From assembly GCA_937127165.1 (NCBI GenBank), contig CAKZLR010000026.1, positions 1-23,674 of the forward strand: DNA of 23,674 nt, read 5' to 3'. Below, piece by piece: positions 15,951 through 23,406 of the stretch. Origin of the DNA: an uncultured Candidatus Peregrinibacteria bacterium (GTDB taxonomy: Bacteria > Patescibacteriota > JACMRA01). Both the position numbers and the translations under genes were made by a program. Positions within the stretch are counted from its first letter, which is position 1; every line of letters starts with the position of its first letter. The notes under the pieces are model-generated. The model saw only the letters and a program-made list of their open reading frames with translations, did no database searches and was not told the origin of the DNA.

Positions 15951-17270
15951 CTAATACCACCAATTCAAACTTTGTTCTATATCCCGAACTTCTTTAGCTA
16001 AATCATCTTTGGATTTTCTATCAAAAATTAGATCAGTTATAATTCTTCCAATTTGTTCTGCTTGTTGGTCACTTAAACCTCTACTAGCTAAAGCTGCTGT
16101 GCCAAACCTCATTCCTCCGGGTCTGTAAGCTGTCTTAGTGTCGTTTGGAAAAGTGTTGCGATTAGTAATTATACCAATTTCTTCTAGTTTTTTTTGAATT
16201 TCCAGACTGTCTTTATTTTCTGGTAGTTTCATCAAACACAAATGATTTTCTGTAGGAGAAACTGGAACTAATCCACCTTTTTGCAGGCTTTGCTCTAAAA
16301 TTTTGTTAGTTCTCAAAATATTTTGAGAATAAGTTACAAAGTCAATTTCGTCGGGATATTGATCTTCTCCTAGTACTTCTAGTAAACACTGGCCAATAGC
16401 GGCAATTTTGTTGAAGTGAGGACCACCATATCCACCGGGAAACAAAGTGCGGTTGACCGCTTCGATTAGGCTAGTTACTGGTTGGCCTTTGGCATCTAGG
16501 GGTAAGATGTCTAGATAAACTTTAGCAAAATCTGGTATATAATTTTTGGCAAATAGAATAGCTCCTCTAGGTCCTCTGATGGTTTTATGGGTAGTCATTG
16601 ACACAAAATCCGCTCCGTCGTCTCCTTCTTTAAATGGTGAATCGTGTAGACCAGCAGCAATTAAACCGTTTATATGAGCCACATCTGCAAGCACAAAAAC
16701 ATTATACTGGTGGGCAAAACGACAAATTTCGGCAAACTCGTATTTTTTAGGATAAGCAGAAAAACCAACTATCAAAAGCTTAGGTTTTAATTTAACAATC
16801 TGCTCTTTTAGAGCTTCAAAATCTATTTCAAAACTTCCGTCCTCATTCTGCTTGGCAGTATATTGGTGAGGTTGGAAAAATTTACTAAAACTGCTTACAG
16901 TGTGCATATGAGTTAAGTGACCTCCAGAGGCTAGTTGGGGGCTAAGCACTACATCATTTGGTTGTAAGATTGTTAAAAAAACGATTTGATTAGCTGGGGA
17001 TCCGGACAAAGTTTGTACATTAACTCCATAACTACCAGTTTTATCAAAGACCTGCAAAGCTTTTTGCTGAACAAAACTTTCTAGAAGGTCAGTATTTTGG
17101 TTACCGGCATAGTATCTTTTGCTGGGATAGCCTTCCCCGTATTTATTACTCCAAATTTCACCTAGTAATTGTAGTACTTTGGGAGATGGATAATTTTCTG
17201 AAGCAATTAAGTTTAATGTATTTTTTTGACGAGACTTTTCTTTGGCGGTTAGTTCAAATAGGTAGTTCAT
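15951..17270 (-). CDS. glyA: Serine hydroxymethyltransferase
   Basis: The 439-residue PLP enzyme interconverts serine and glycine and charges tetrahydrofolate with a one-carbon unit. N-terminal NLIASENYPSPKV (20-32), YGEGYPSKRYYAGN (44-57) and the PLP-lysine motif DFVSMTTHKTIRGPRG with Lys229 are all intact. LADVAHINGLIAAG (204-217) and the C-terminal GGMRFGTAA match the family. Length is slightly longer than the bacterial norm of about 415. The start MNYLF at 17270 is preceded by an A/T-only leader with no Shine-Dalgarno. With serA decayed nearby, this enzyme may now run from glycine to serine or use imported serine; that is inference. Confidence 0.96.
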   Translation of the reverse strand: MNYLFELTAKEKSRQKNTLNLIASENYPSPKVLQLLGEIWSNKYGEGYPSKRYYAGNQNTDLLESFVQQKALQVFDKTGSYGVNVQTLSGSPANQIVFLTILQPNDVVLSPQLASGGHLTHMHTVSSFSKFFQPHQYTAKQNEDGSFEIDFEALKEQIVKLKPKLLIVGFSAYPKKYEFAEICRFAHQYNVFVLADVAHINGLIAAGLHDSPFKEGDDGADFVSMTTHKTIRGPRGAILFAKNYIPDFAKVYLDILPLDAKGQPVTSLIEAVNRTLFPGGYGGPHFNKIAAIGQCLLEVLGEDQYPDEIDFVTYSQNILRTNKILEQSLQKGGLVPVSPTENHLCLMKLPENKDSLEIQKKLEEIGIITNRNTFPNDTKTAYRPGGMRFGTAALASRGLSDQQAEQIGRIITDLIFDRKSKDDLAKEVRDIEQSLNWWY

Positions 17271-17711
17271 AATTAAAATATAAAAATTAAATAAAAATAA
17301 TAAAATAAATAAAAAATAATAAAATTAAAAAATTAAAAATAACAAAATACAATTATTGCTGGGAGGCCGAAACTAGATCACTTTTAAGATTTTAAGAGAT
17401 TAAATTGGTTAGTCTTTTCGCTTAAATGATAGGTATTTTTAAATAACTCAAATAAAAAACAAATTTTAGAGATGAAACTAAGTCATACCTGATTTCTACA
17501 GGTGAATAGTAGAAATGAAAAGTAAAATTATGGCATAACCATTGAAGTTTAGCTTATTAAAGGTTGTTTCATTAAAAAATTCTCATCGGTTTATCGATAT
17601 TCCACTAAGAGCTAGCTAGCCGCTTGCAAACCTATTCATGAATTAACAAAATTCGGTAAAATAGAAAAATAAAAACTTGCTTAATTTGTCAAAATAATGA
17701 TTAAAATTAAA
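17271..17711. other. 441-bp gap between sodA and glyA
   Basis: The part next to glyA (17271-17350) is nearly pure A/T. A perfect 8-bp inverted repeat ATTTCTAC/GTAGAAAT (17492-17499, 17509-17516, 9-nt loop) overlaps a 5-bp hairpin ACCTG/CAGGT (17487-17503), so the two structures exclude each other. GCTAGCTAGC at 17611-17620 is a 10-bp palindrome. A minus-strand TTGACA lies at 17693-17688 but no good -10 follows. No riboswitch that I know is matched and no gene is readable. Confidence 0.45.
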
Positions 17712-18329
17712 TTAATTTTTATTAGCAACAGCTAGATTATATAATTTTTCGACTGTTTGCCAATTTACCACATTCCACCAGTTCTTGATATATTCTGGTC
17801 GGCGATTTTGGTATCTTAAATAATAAGCATGTTCCCAAACATCCAAACCTAAAATCGGAGTTTTGTTTTGCATTAGAGGAGAATCTTGATTGGCTGTGGA
17901 CATTATTTCTAGAGATAGATCTGGATTAACTACAAGCCATGCCCACCCCGAGCCAAACCTATTAATTGCTGTTTCACTAAATTTTTCGATAAAATTTTCC
18001 ATTTCACCAAAATTACCATTTATAATTTCAACTATTTTGGGGGATGGTGGTGTGCCTCCGGGAGTCATAATTTGCCAAAAAAGATCATGATTTAAGTGAC
18101 CCCCTAAATTATTTATTAAAACTTGCCTAAGATTTTCTGGAGTTAAATCTAATTTAGTTATAATTTCTTTCGGATCTAAATTGGCTATTTCTGGTATCTT
18201 CTCTATGGCGGTATTAGCCTTGTCTATATAAGACTGATGGTGCTTGGTGTGGTGAATTTCCATAGTTAATGCATCTATATAGGGCTCTAAATCACCATAA
18301 TTATAGTTTAGTTTTGGTAGAGTGATCAT
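17712..18329 (-). CDS. sodA: Superoxide dismutase, Mn-type of the Fe/Mn family
   Basis: The 205-residue enzyme dismutates superoxide to peroxide and oxygen. The four metal ligands are visible: His26 (MEIHHTKHH), His81 (GGHLNHDLFW), Asp163 and His167 (LDVWEHAYY). Gly77 in the GGH motif and Gln148 in TANQD follow the Mn-type pattern; Fe-type enzymes carry Gln at the first site. The Tyr and Trp residues of the active-site shell are present. There is no signal peptide, so it is cytoplasmic. It is transcribed divergently from the ferredoxin-reductase-like gene across 146 bp, a plausible shared oxidative-stress unit. Confidence 0.95.
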   Translation of the reverse strand: MITLPKLNYNYGDLEPYIDALTMEIHHTKHHQSYIDKANTAIEKIPEIANLDPKEIITKLDLTPENLRQVLINNLGGHLNHDLFWQIMTPGGTPPSPKIVEIINGNFGEMENFIEKFSETAINRFGSGWAWLVVNPDLSLEIMSTANQDSPLMQNKTPILGLDVWEHAYYLRYQNRRPEYIKNWWNVVNWQTVEKLYNLAVANKN

Positions 18330-18414
18330 AGTGATGAATTTCTAATTTAGAAAATTTATACAAATGTATAACTGAATAGATTTTTCAAAAAGTCAAATTG
18401 GTTGTCCTAAAAGA

Positions 18415-18443
18415 TTGACAGGCGAATCAAAATCAGTTGTAAA
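18415..18443 (+). promoter_or_regulatory. Sigma-70-like promoter of the flavoprotein reductase gene
   Basis: TTGACA (18415-18420) is a perfect -35. After 17 bp comes TGTAAA (18438-18443), 4 of 6 matches to TATAAT. The predicted start of transcription is about 25 nt before the ATG at 18476. Confidence 0.55.
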
Positions 18444-18475
18444 TGTCGATGTATTTTCAGTTTTACATCTAAAAT

Positions 18476-19222
18476 ATGTTTTCATCTTCAATTAAACTTA
18501 TCTACAAAAAACAGGTTATCCCTCAAGTATATTTAATGACTTTTCAAGCTGAATCTGTTTTTCCGTTTAAACCCGGTCAATTTGTGAGTCTGGAGACTTG
18601 GCCGAAAGTTTTTAGAGCTTACTCAATTCTAGATTTTTCCACAACACCGTTTGCCAAAGATACTCCTCTAGACAAAACTAAAGAGGGTGCTGGTTTTTTA
18701 ACTTTGGCTATCAGCACTAAGCCGGGTGGTTTGGCTTCGCAGTTTTTTGATCAGATAAAAGAAGGTGATTCGGTGAAAATGCTAAATATTAGTGGTAGAT
18801 TCGGATTAACTAAAGCTACCCCTGAAGCTAGGTTTTTTGTGGCTACTGGTACTGGTATTGCTCCTTTTGTACCGATGATCAAAGAATCTTTGGTTAAAAA
18901 CCCTAGCATAAATCATAAGTTGTTTTTTGGTACCTTAAGGCGAGAATTTGATTTTTGTAGAAGTTTTTTTACAGAAGAATTATCTAAATATTCTAATTTT
19001 GAAATAATAACTTGTATCGACGAAGAATCTTTTACAGAAAGTAAAACTCAAAGAATGGGTAGAGTAACAACAATAATACCAGACTATATAATTTCTAAAG
19101 ATATTGAATTTTATTTGTGTGGCAACCCCCATATGGTTTTAGCCATGGAGCAAAAACTTAAAGAATTAGGGTTTGATAGAAAAAATATCATCAAAGAGTC
19201 TTTTGGAAGTGTAAGAGGTTAA
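18476..19222 (+). CDS. Ferredoxin/flavodoxin-NADP reductase-like flavoprotein
   Basis: The 248-residue two-domain oxidoreductase has FAD domain motifs RAYS (47-50) and GGLAS (84-88). The nucleotide-binding domain holds GTGIAPF (125-131), FFGTLRREFDF, and YLCGNPHMV (213-221), with the C-terminal ESFG typical of bacterial Fpr-type reductases. It moves electrons between NAD(P)H and a small redox protein; no ferredoxin or flavodoxin gene is in the window. Length matches bacterial Fpr. The ATG at 18476 lacks a Shine-Dalgarno and has a short leader. Its divergent partner is the superoxide dismutase, which suggests a redox-stress role. Confidence 0.88.
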   Translation: MFSSSIKLIYKKQVIPQVYLMTFQAESVFPFKPGQFVSLETWPKVFRAYSILDFSTTPFAKDTPLDKTKEGAGFLTLAISTKPGGLASQFFDQIKEGDSVKMLNISGRFGLTKATPEARFFVATGTGIAPFVPMIKESLVKNPSINHKLFFGTLRREFDFCRSFFTEELSKYSNFEIITCIDEESFTESKTQRMGRVTTIIPDYIISKDIEFYLCGNPHMVLAMEQKLKELGFDRKNIIKESFGSVRG

Positions 19223-19285
19223 ATTTTTTGTTGTGGAAAAGCTAAGTAGGAAAAATTTTTCTAGTTTTTAGTATAAGTCTTTTCT

Positions 19286-19307
19286 AAAACTCTTTTAAGA
19301 GAGTTTT
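19286..19307. terminator. Bidirectional terminator between convergent genes
   Basis: AAAACTCT-TTTAAG-AGAGTTTT gives an 8-bp stem with a 6-nt loop, and T-rich tracts flank it on both strands (TTTTATTT on the plus strand). It lies 64 nt after the reductase stop and about 190 nt after the stop of the convergent membrane-protein gene. Confidence 0.5.
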
Positions 19308-19498
19308 ATTTAGAGAAGATATTTACTTTTTTGATCAAAACTAATCATCATGTCCAAAAATAAGGTTCTTTTCAAGAAGGTTGATTTTACTATCTATTTT
19401 TATGGTTTGTTATTATATAACCAAAACTGAATTTTATTCTCTTTTGTATTTACTAGCAAAAAAGTAAAGACAAAGATAAAATTTGTTTGTTAGAGTTT

Positions 19499-20449
19499 TT
19501 AGAAACTTATTTGAGGCGCTAACAAAACTATTAAAAATAGGATGAAATGATAAATAGTTGAGATTGTTAGTCGAGGATAAAACTTACTATCTTCAAGTTT
19601 TTGAGCGATAATTCTAAAGTTACCATCTAACCAGTCCCAAAAAATAAGTGTCATTAAAGTTAAGTTCCAATAAGTTAAATTTAGACTTATATCAATAAAT
19701 ACGATTATGTATATTAAAAATATAATTTGGATAATACAAAATGCAAAAATTCCAAATACTTTAAAAAATTCTTTTAGAGAGTCTATTTTGTAAGAAAAAA
19801 CAGTAATTGTGGTGATTGCCAAACCACAAAGAGTTAGCCAAAAAAACGGATGAATGTTAAATAGTACATTGAGCCAGTCACTGGAAAAACTAACTCTGGA
19901 AGTTATAAAAGTATCGGTAAAACTAAGTAAAGAAAAAGCTTGTAAGGCAAAAAGCATTACTTGGGGAATCAATAACCAATGCTGTCGTTTATTTTCTCCA
20001 AAAAGATTAAGATTAACCAAAAAGATTAGACCAGATAAAATTAGAAATAAAAAGGCTGTGTTAAAACTAAATCCAAAAATCAGTATATCTCTAATATTTA
20101 ACCTTAAAAAGTAGGCAAAAGCAAAGAGTGCCAAAATATTGGACTGTATAAAAACTGAAATTGACCTAAAAACACCCCAGTTAGTTATTAACACAAAAAT
20201 TAAGGAGGATAAAATGTAAATAGCAATAGATATCAATCCAAACCATCTCTGTCTGAATAAAAAATAGCTTTGCCAAAGATCTGGAAAAGAGATTCCCACA
20301 AAAAAAATAGTAGCTACAAACGACAGAAAAAGAGCTTTTAACAGGACTTGCTGATTACTAGCAAATTTGGTTAGTTTTTGGCTAAAATTTTTGATTCTTT
20401 TTGGTATGTCTTCTTTTAGGTTAATTTCATGTAATAACTGTTTGGACAT
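19499..20449 (-). CDS. Polytopic membrane protein of unknown function
   Basis: The 316-residue protein has about nine hydrophobic segments (near residues 37-54, 70-89, 98-116, 121-146, 158-176, 200-220, 229-252, 258-274, 293-313) after a basic cytoplasmic head of about 35 residues. I recognise no transporter or enzyme signature. WDWLDGNFRIIAQKLEDSKF, between the last two segments, is the most polar internal loop. It starts at ATG 20449 without a Shine-Dalgarno and stands alone on the minus strand. The hydrophobic, low-complexity composition prevents a family call. Confidence 0.75.
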   Translation of the reverse strand: MSKQLLHEINLKEDIPKRIKNFSQKLTKFASNQQVLLKALFLSFVATIFFVGISFPDLWQSYFLFRQRWFGLISIAIYILSSLIFVLITNWGVFRSISVFIQSNILALFAFAYFLRLNIRDILIFGFSFNTAFLFLILSGLIFLVNLNLFGENKRQHWLLIPQVMLFALQAFSLLSFTDTFITSRVSFSSDWLNVLFNIHPFFWLTLCGLAITTITVFSYKIDSLKEFFKVFGIFAFCIIQIIFLIYIIVFIDISLNLTYWNLTLMTLIFWDWLDGNFRIIAQKLEDSKFYPRLTISTIYHFILFLIVLLAPQISF

Positions 20450-20517
20450 ATTTTTTACTAAAAAAAAGATGTAAATAATATTCTTAAGAAAGCTTTTGTC
20501 AAACTCTACCTCTAGTG

Positions 20518-20750
20518 GCGTTAATTGGTTGTTTTAAAACTAGTGTAACTTTTATCAAGTAGAGGAAAGTAGTTTGAAGTAGTTTTGATACCTAAGAAAA
20601 TTTATAAGAAAATTTATTCTCCTCTTCGTAACAAAGATGTTAAATCTAATTTTGATTCTATCAAATACACCTTTTAAGGATACGGCTACCATTTTAAAAT
20701 TTAAAAGAAGATTTCTAAGGGGTTTTCAGTTTGATTTAAAATATCCTTAA
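20518..20750 (+). pseudogene. Relic of a GT2 (polyprenyl-phosphate mannosyltransferase-like) gene
   Basis: An open stretch of 52 sense codons (20592-20747, TAA to 20750) has no proper start and reads LRKFIRKFIL, then TPFKDTATILKFKRR and GFQFDLKYP. This parallels the GT2/DPM1 region 'RKl.s...nl....lpf.DTqtGfKlfkRe....GfaFDlE'. In another frame just upstream (20518-20559), ALIGCFKTS parallels the preceding 'aviGSRfk.gs'. The rest of the gene is not readable. It lies on the plus strand between two minus-strand genes. Confidence 0.5.
20593..20616. repeat. 12-bp tandem duplication inside the GT2 relic
   Basis: TAAGAAAATTTA occurs twice in direct succession (20593-20604, 20605-20616). It keeps the frame and adds four codons to the relic. 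Confidence 0.85.
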
Positions 20751-20801
20751 AATAATAACGAATAACGGTAAAGTGTCTGAATGCTAGGTTTAATAAGATT
20801 G

Positions 20802-21965
20802 TTATAAAATAGATCTGACAAAGTCATCAAAAAGCCAGTTAGTATCTTTTGGTCCACCACAAGCTTCAGGATGAAACTGAACACTAAAAATTGGTTTGTT
20901 TTTGTGCCTCAAACCTTCTACAGAGCTATCGTTTAAATTAACAAACAAAGATTCCCAACCTTCTGGAATAGTTTCTGGTCGAACTGCATAACTATGGTTT
21001 TGGGAGGTTAAAAAGGCTTTTTGGTTAAGTATATTCTGTACTGGCTGGTTAACTCCGCGGTTGCCAAATTTCATTTTAAAAACCTCAGCTCCGATAATGT
21101 AAGAAATTAACTGGTGACCCAGACAAATACCAAAAATTGGTAAATGGTTTTTTTCGTTCAAGGAATATTCCAAGATTTGTTTAAGTAAATTGTGAATGTA
21201 TGGATAATCTCTAGGATCTCCGGGACCATTTGACACGACAACTCCGCTGACATTATATTTTTGTATTTCTGCAAAAGTTATATTGGGCGGTACTACAACC
21301 GTCACAAAACCTCTTTTAGCAACCTCTCGAAGAATGTTTTGTTTAACTCCACAGTCAATGATTGCAACTTTCTTGTAATTAGAAAAATTTACTAACTCGG
21401 TTTCTGTAATTTTTGTTAAAGTGTTTTTTTGCCAAACAAAAAATTCTGTTTTAGTTCTAGCTACCTTGCTTGGCCAATCCAGAAAACCAATTTCATCTTT
21501 ATTTGTAACTTTAGCTAAAGCAGCTTCAAAGGTGATGGCAGCATTGAGTTTTTCACCTTCTTGACCAACCATTAACACTGCTGGCATAGTTCCAGCGTGC
21601 CTAATTATTTTCACTAGTTCGCGAGTGTCAATACCAGCTATACCGCCTTTACTAAATTTTTCTAAAAATTCTGATAAACTACTTTCTTGTTCTCGGTGAA
21701 ACGGACTATTGCAAAGCTCAGAGACAACTATTCCGACTGGATGTACTTTGTCTGATTCCCCCCATTTGCTAGAAACTCCATAGTTTCCAATTAAAGGAAA
21801 AGAAAAAGTTAAAATCTGACCCGCATATGATGGATCAGTAATTGATTCTGTATAACCTGTCATAGAGGTGTTAAAAACTAATTCTCCATAACTGATAACA
21901 CTAGCTCCAAAGCCAACCCCCCTATAAACTTTACCGTTTTCTAAAATAAGTAATGCTTGTTTCAT
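20802..21965 (-). CDS. carA: Carbamoyl-phosphate synthase small subunit
   Basis: The 387-residue glutaminase subunit releases ammonia from glutamine for CarB, the entry to pyrimidine and arginine synthesis. The N-terminal CarA domain is complete (NTSMTGYTESITDPSYAGQI; GGIAGIDTRELVKIIR). The class I amidotransferase domain has GPGDPRDY (248-255), the nucleophile Cys281 in GICLGHQ, and His365/Glu367 in FHPEACGGP. All triad residues are present and the length is normal. Start MKQALLILENGKVYRG at 21965 without a Shine-Dalgarno. carB is not in the window; the sequence on either side is intergenic or decayed. Confidence 0.96.
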   Translation of the reverse strand: MKQALLILENGKVYRGVGFGASVISYGELVFNTSMTGYTESITDPSYAGQILTFSFPLIGNYGVSSKWGESDKVHPVGIVVSELCNSPFHREQESSLSEFLEKFSKGGIAGIDTRELVKIIRHAGTMPAVLMVGQEGEKLNAAITFEAALAKVTNKDEIGFLDWPSKVARTKTEFFVWQKNTLTKITETELVNFSNYKKVAIIDCGVKQNILREVAKRGFVTVVVPPNITFAEIQKYNVSGVVVSNGPGDPRDYPYIHNLLKQILEYSLNEKNHLPIFGICLGHQLISYIIGAEVFKMKFGNRGVNQPVQNILNQKAFLTSQNHSYAVRPETIPEGWESLFVNLNDSSVEGLRHKNKPIFSVQFHPEACGGPKDTNWLFDDFVRSIL

Positions 21966-22138
21966 AAATTTTTAGTTTAAAGGCTATGGTCTATTTACTA
22001 TATTGCGATTTATATCTATCATCATCCATTAACAGAAATTCTTTAAAAAAGATGACAAAAAATTTCGAATAAACAACTAAGTAGCAAAAAACTCTAAAAT
22101 AGAGATAGATACTAGTAAACACAACAACGCTCTGAATA

Positions 22139-22386
22139 GCAGGTTTTGGTTTACAACATCTACAGAAGGTAAAAATCCAATGTGTTCTGACATTATTACT
22201 TTAAGGTAAGCAGCAGAAACTTTAACAAAGCGCCTGGAATTAGTGCTTATTACGGATGTGAATAAGATGAAAGAAATGGTTTGTCAAGCACTAATAATTA
22301 AAACTACTAAGCTCCAATTCTTTAATGATCATGCTTGGTATTTTAGAACAAAAAGAATCTTAGAACAACTTTTAATTTTCTTTTGA
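22139..22386 (+). pseudogene. Relic of a GT4 glycosyltransferase (C-terminal part)
   Basis: On the plus strand GFGLQHLQKVK (22142 onward) is followed, after a frameshift, by NPMCSDIITLR, a TAA at 22207, then TDVNKMKEMVCQAL and HAWYFRTKRILEQL up to a TGA at 22384. The order matches GT4 C-terminal domains: 'EGFGLPvlEAma.GtPVicSDi.alrEvag......DvnkmaeAi..aL......fsW.ktA...l..y'. One frameshift and one stop are visible, and the N-terminal half is not readable. It lies in the 535-bp gap between carA and trmD. Confidence 0.5.
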
Positions 22387-22500
22387 ACGTGAGATGATGA
22401 TAGTCGTAAACAAAAGTAAATCTTTCAAAAATCTTAGTTTTTTAGATTTTTACTGTTTAGTTATTCTAAAACAAATCTAGATTTGAGTTTAACAGTAAAT

Positions 22501-23406
22501 TTAAATACATTGATCTTTTTTCCACCAATTACTTCTCCAGTTTTGAATAAGTTTATGATTACCTTGTCTCAGTATTTCTGGAACCACCCAATTGTGCCAT
22601 TTTTCAGGTCTGGTGTATTGTGGGTGTTCTAATTGGGGGGCAAAGTCTCTAAGCCATAAATTATCGTTAAAAAGCTGCTCTTTAACCCTTGTTTGGCCTT
22701 CAAACATAAACAAGCTTTGCTCTGCAAATTTTTTAAGTCTTCTTTTGCCTATAAAATACTCTTCTTCTGGTTTGTAGTAGTTTAGACTACTAGAAAATGA
22801 ATCATGGCTGGTACATCGTTCTTTACCTACAAAGCCGGGTATTAGTCTACTTACACTTTCTAAAATTGCCATTGCTGCAACCTCGCCTCCGTTCAAAATA
22901 AAACTCCCTAACGATATTTCTAAATCAACCACTTCTGAAACCCTAGCATCAAAACCTTCATATCTACCTGAAAGTAAGTTTAATTCGTCAAATTCGGTTA
23001 GCCATTCTGCAATTTGTTGATTAAAAGAAAAACCTCTAGGGGTTAACATAATGGTGACTTTTTTAATTGGTTTTGTGTGAATTTGTTCTAACCAAAGTTG
23101 GTAAAAAGAAGAATTATTTGGTAATATTTTGGTATGAATAGTATCTTTTTTTGGTGGTTTAAAAAGAGGGGATACGGCTTGGTATTGGCACAAAGCTTCG
23201 AATATTGGCTCTACCATTAACACCATACCACTACCACCACCAAATGGTTTGTCGTCAACTTGTTTGTGTTTTCCTTTACCAAATCTGTCTCGCCAATTGA
23301 CCAAATCTACCGAGATTATACCTTTTTGTATAGCTCTGGCTATTAAGGCGGTTTGTAAGTAGGATTGAAATAGATTAGGGTGAAGGGTAAAAATACGAAA
23401 GTTCAT
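22501..23406 (-). CDS. trmD: tRNA (guanine37-N1)-methyltransferase
   Basis: The 301-residue SPOUT methyltransferase uses S-adenosylmethionine to make m1G37 in tRNAs, including tRNA-Pro of the kind encoded in this window, and so prevents frameshifts. PFGGGSGM (54-61), LLSGRYEGFDARV (144-156) and SLGSFILNGGEVAAMAI (165-181) form the trefoil knot. HPQYTRP (261-267) and VPEILRQGNHKLIQNWR (275-291) mark the C-terminal domain. It is about 45-50 residues longer than usual, with insertions near 75-115 and 207-258. The catalytic Asp of the family (Asp169 in E. coli and H. influenzae, in 'iDsvsRfIPG') is Glu183 here (LESVSRLIPG). The usual neighbours rpsP, rimM and rplS are absent. Confidence 0.94.
   Translation of the reverse strand: MNFRIFTLHPNLFQSYLQTALIARAIQKGIISVDLVNWRDRFGKGKHKQVDDKPFGGGSGMVLMVEPIFEALCQYQAVSPLFKPPKKDTIHTKILPNNSSFYQLWLEQIHTKPIKKVTIMLTPRGFSFNQQIAEWLTEFDELNLLSGRYEGFDARVSEVVDLEISLGSFILNGGEVAAMAILESVSRLIPGFVGKERCTSHDSFSSSLNYYKPEEEYFIGKRRLKKFAEQSLFMFEGQTRVKEQLFNDNLWLRDFAPQLEHPQYTRPEKWHNWVVPEILRQGNHKLIQNWRSNWWKKDQCI

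Noticed and set aside
17341..17711. A riboswitch (glycine, THF or similar) upstream of glyA.
   Set aside because: The conserved cores of these aptamers are not found on the minus strand; only simple short inverted repeats are seen.
1239..23406. Possible UGA recoding, since none of the 13 intact genes ends in TGA (ten TAA, three TAG).
   Set aside because: No intact gene has an in-frame TGA where glycine would be expected, GGN codons are common, and TAA preference alone explains the pattern in AT-rich DNA. The serA fossil is broken by TAA and TAG as well as TGA.
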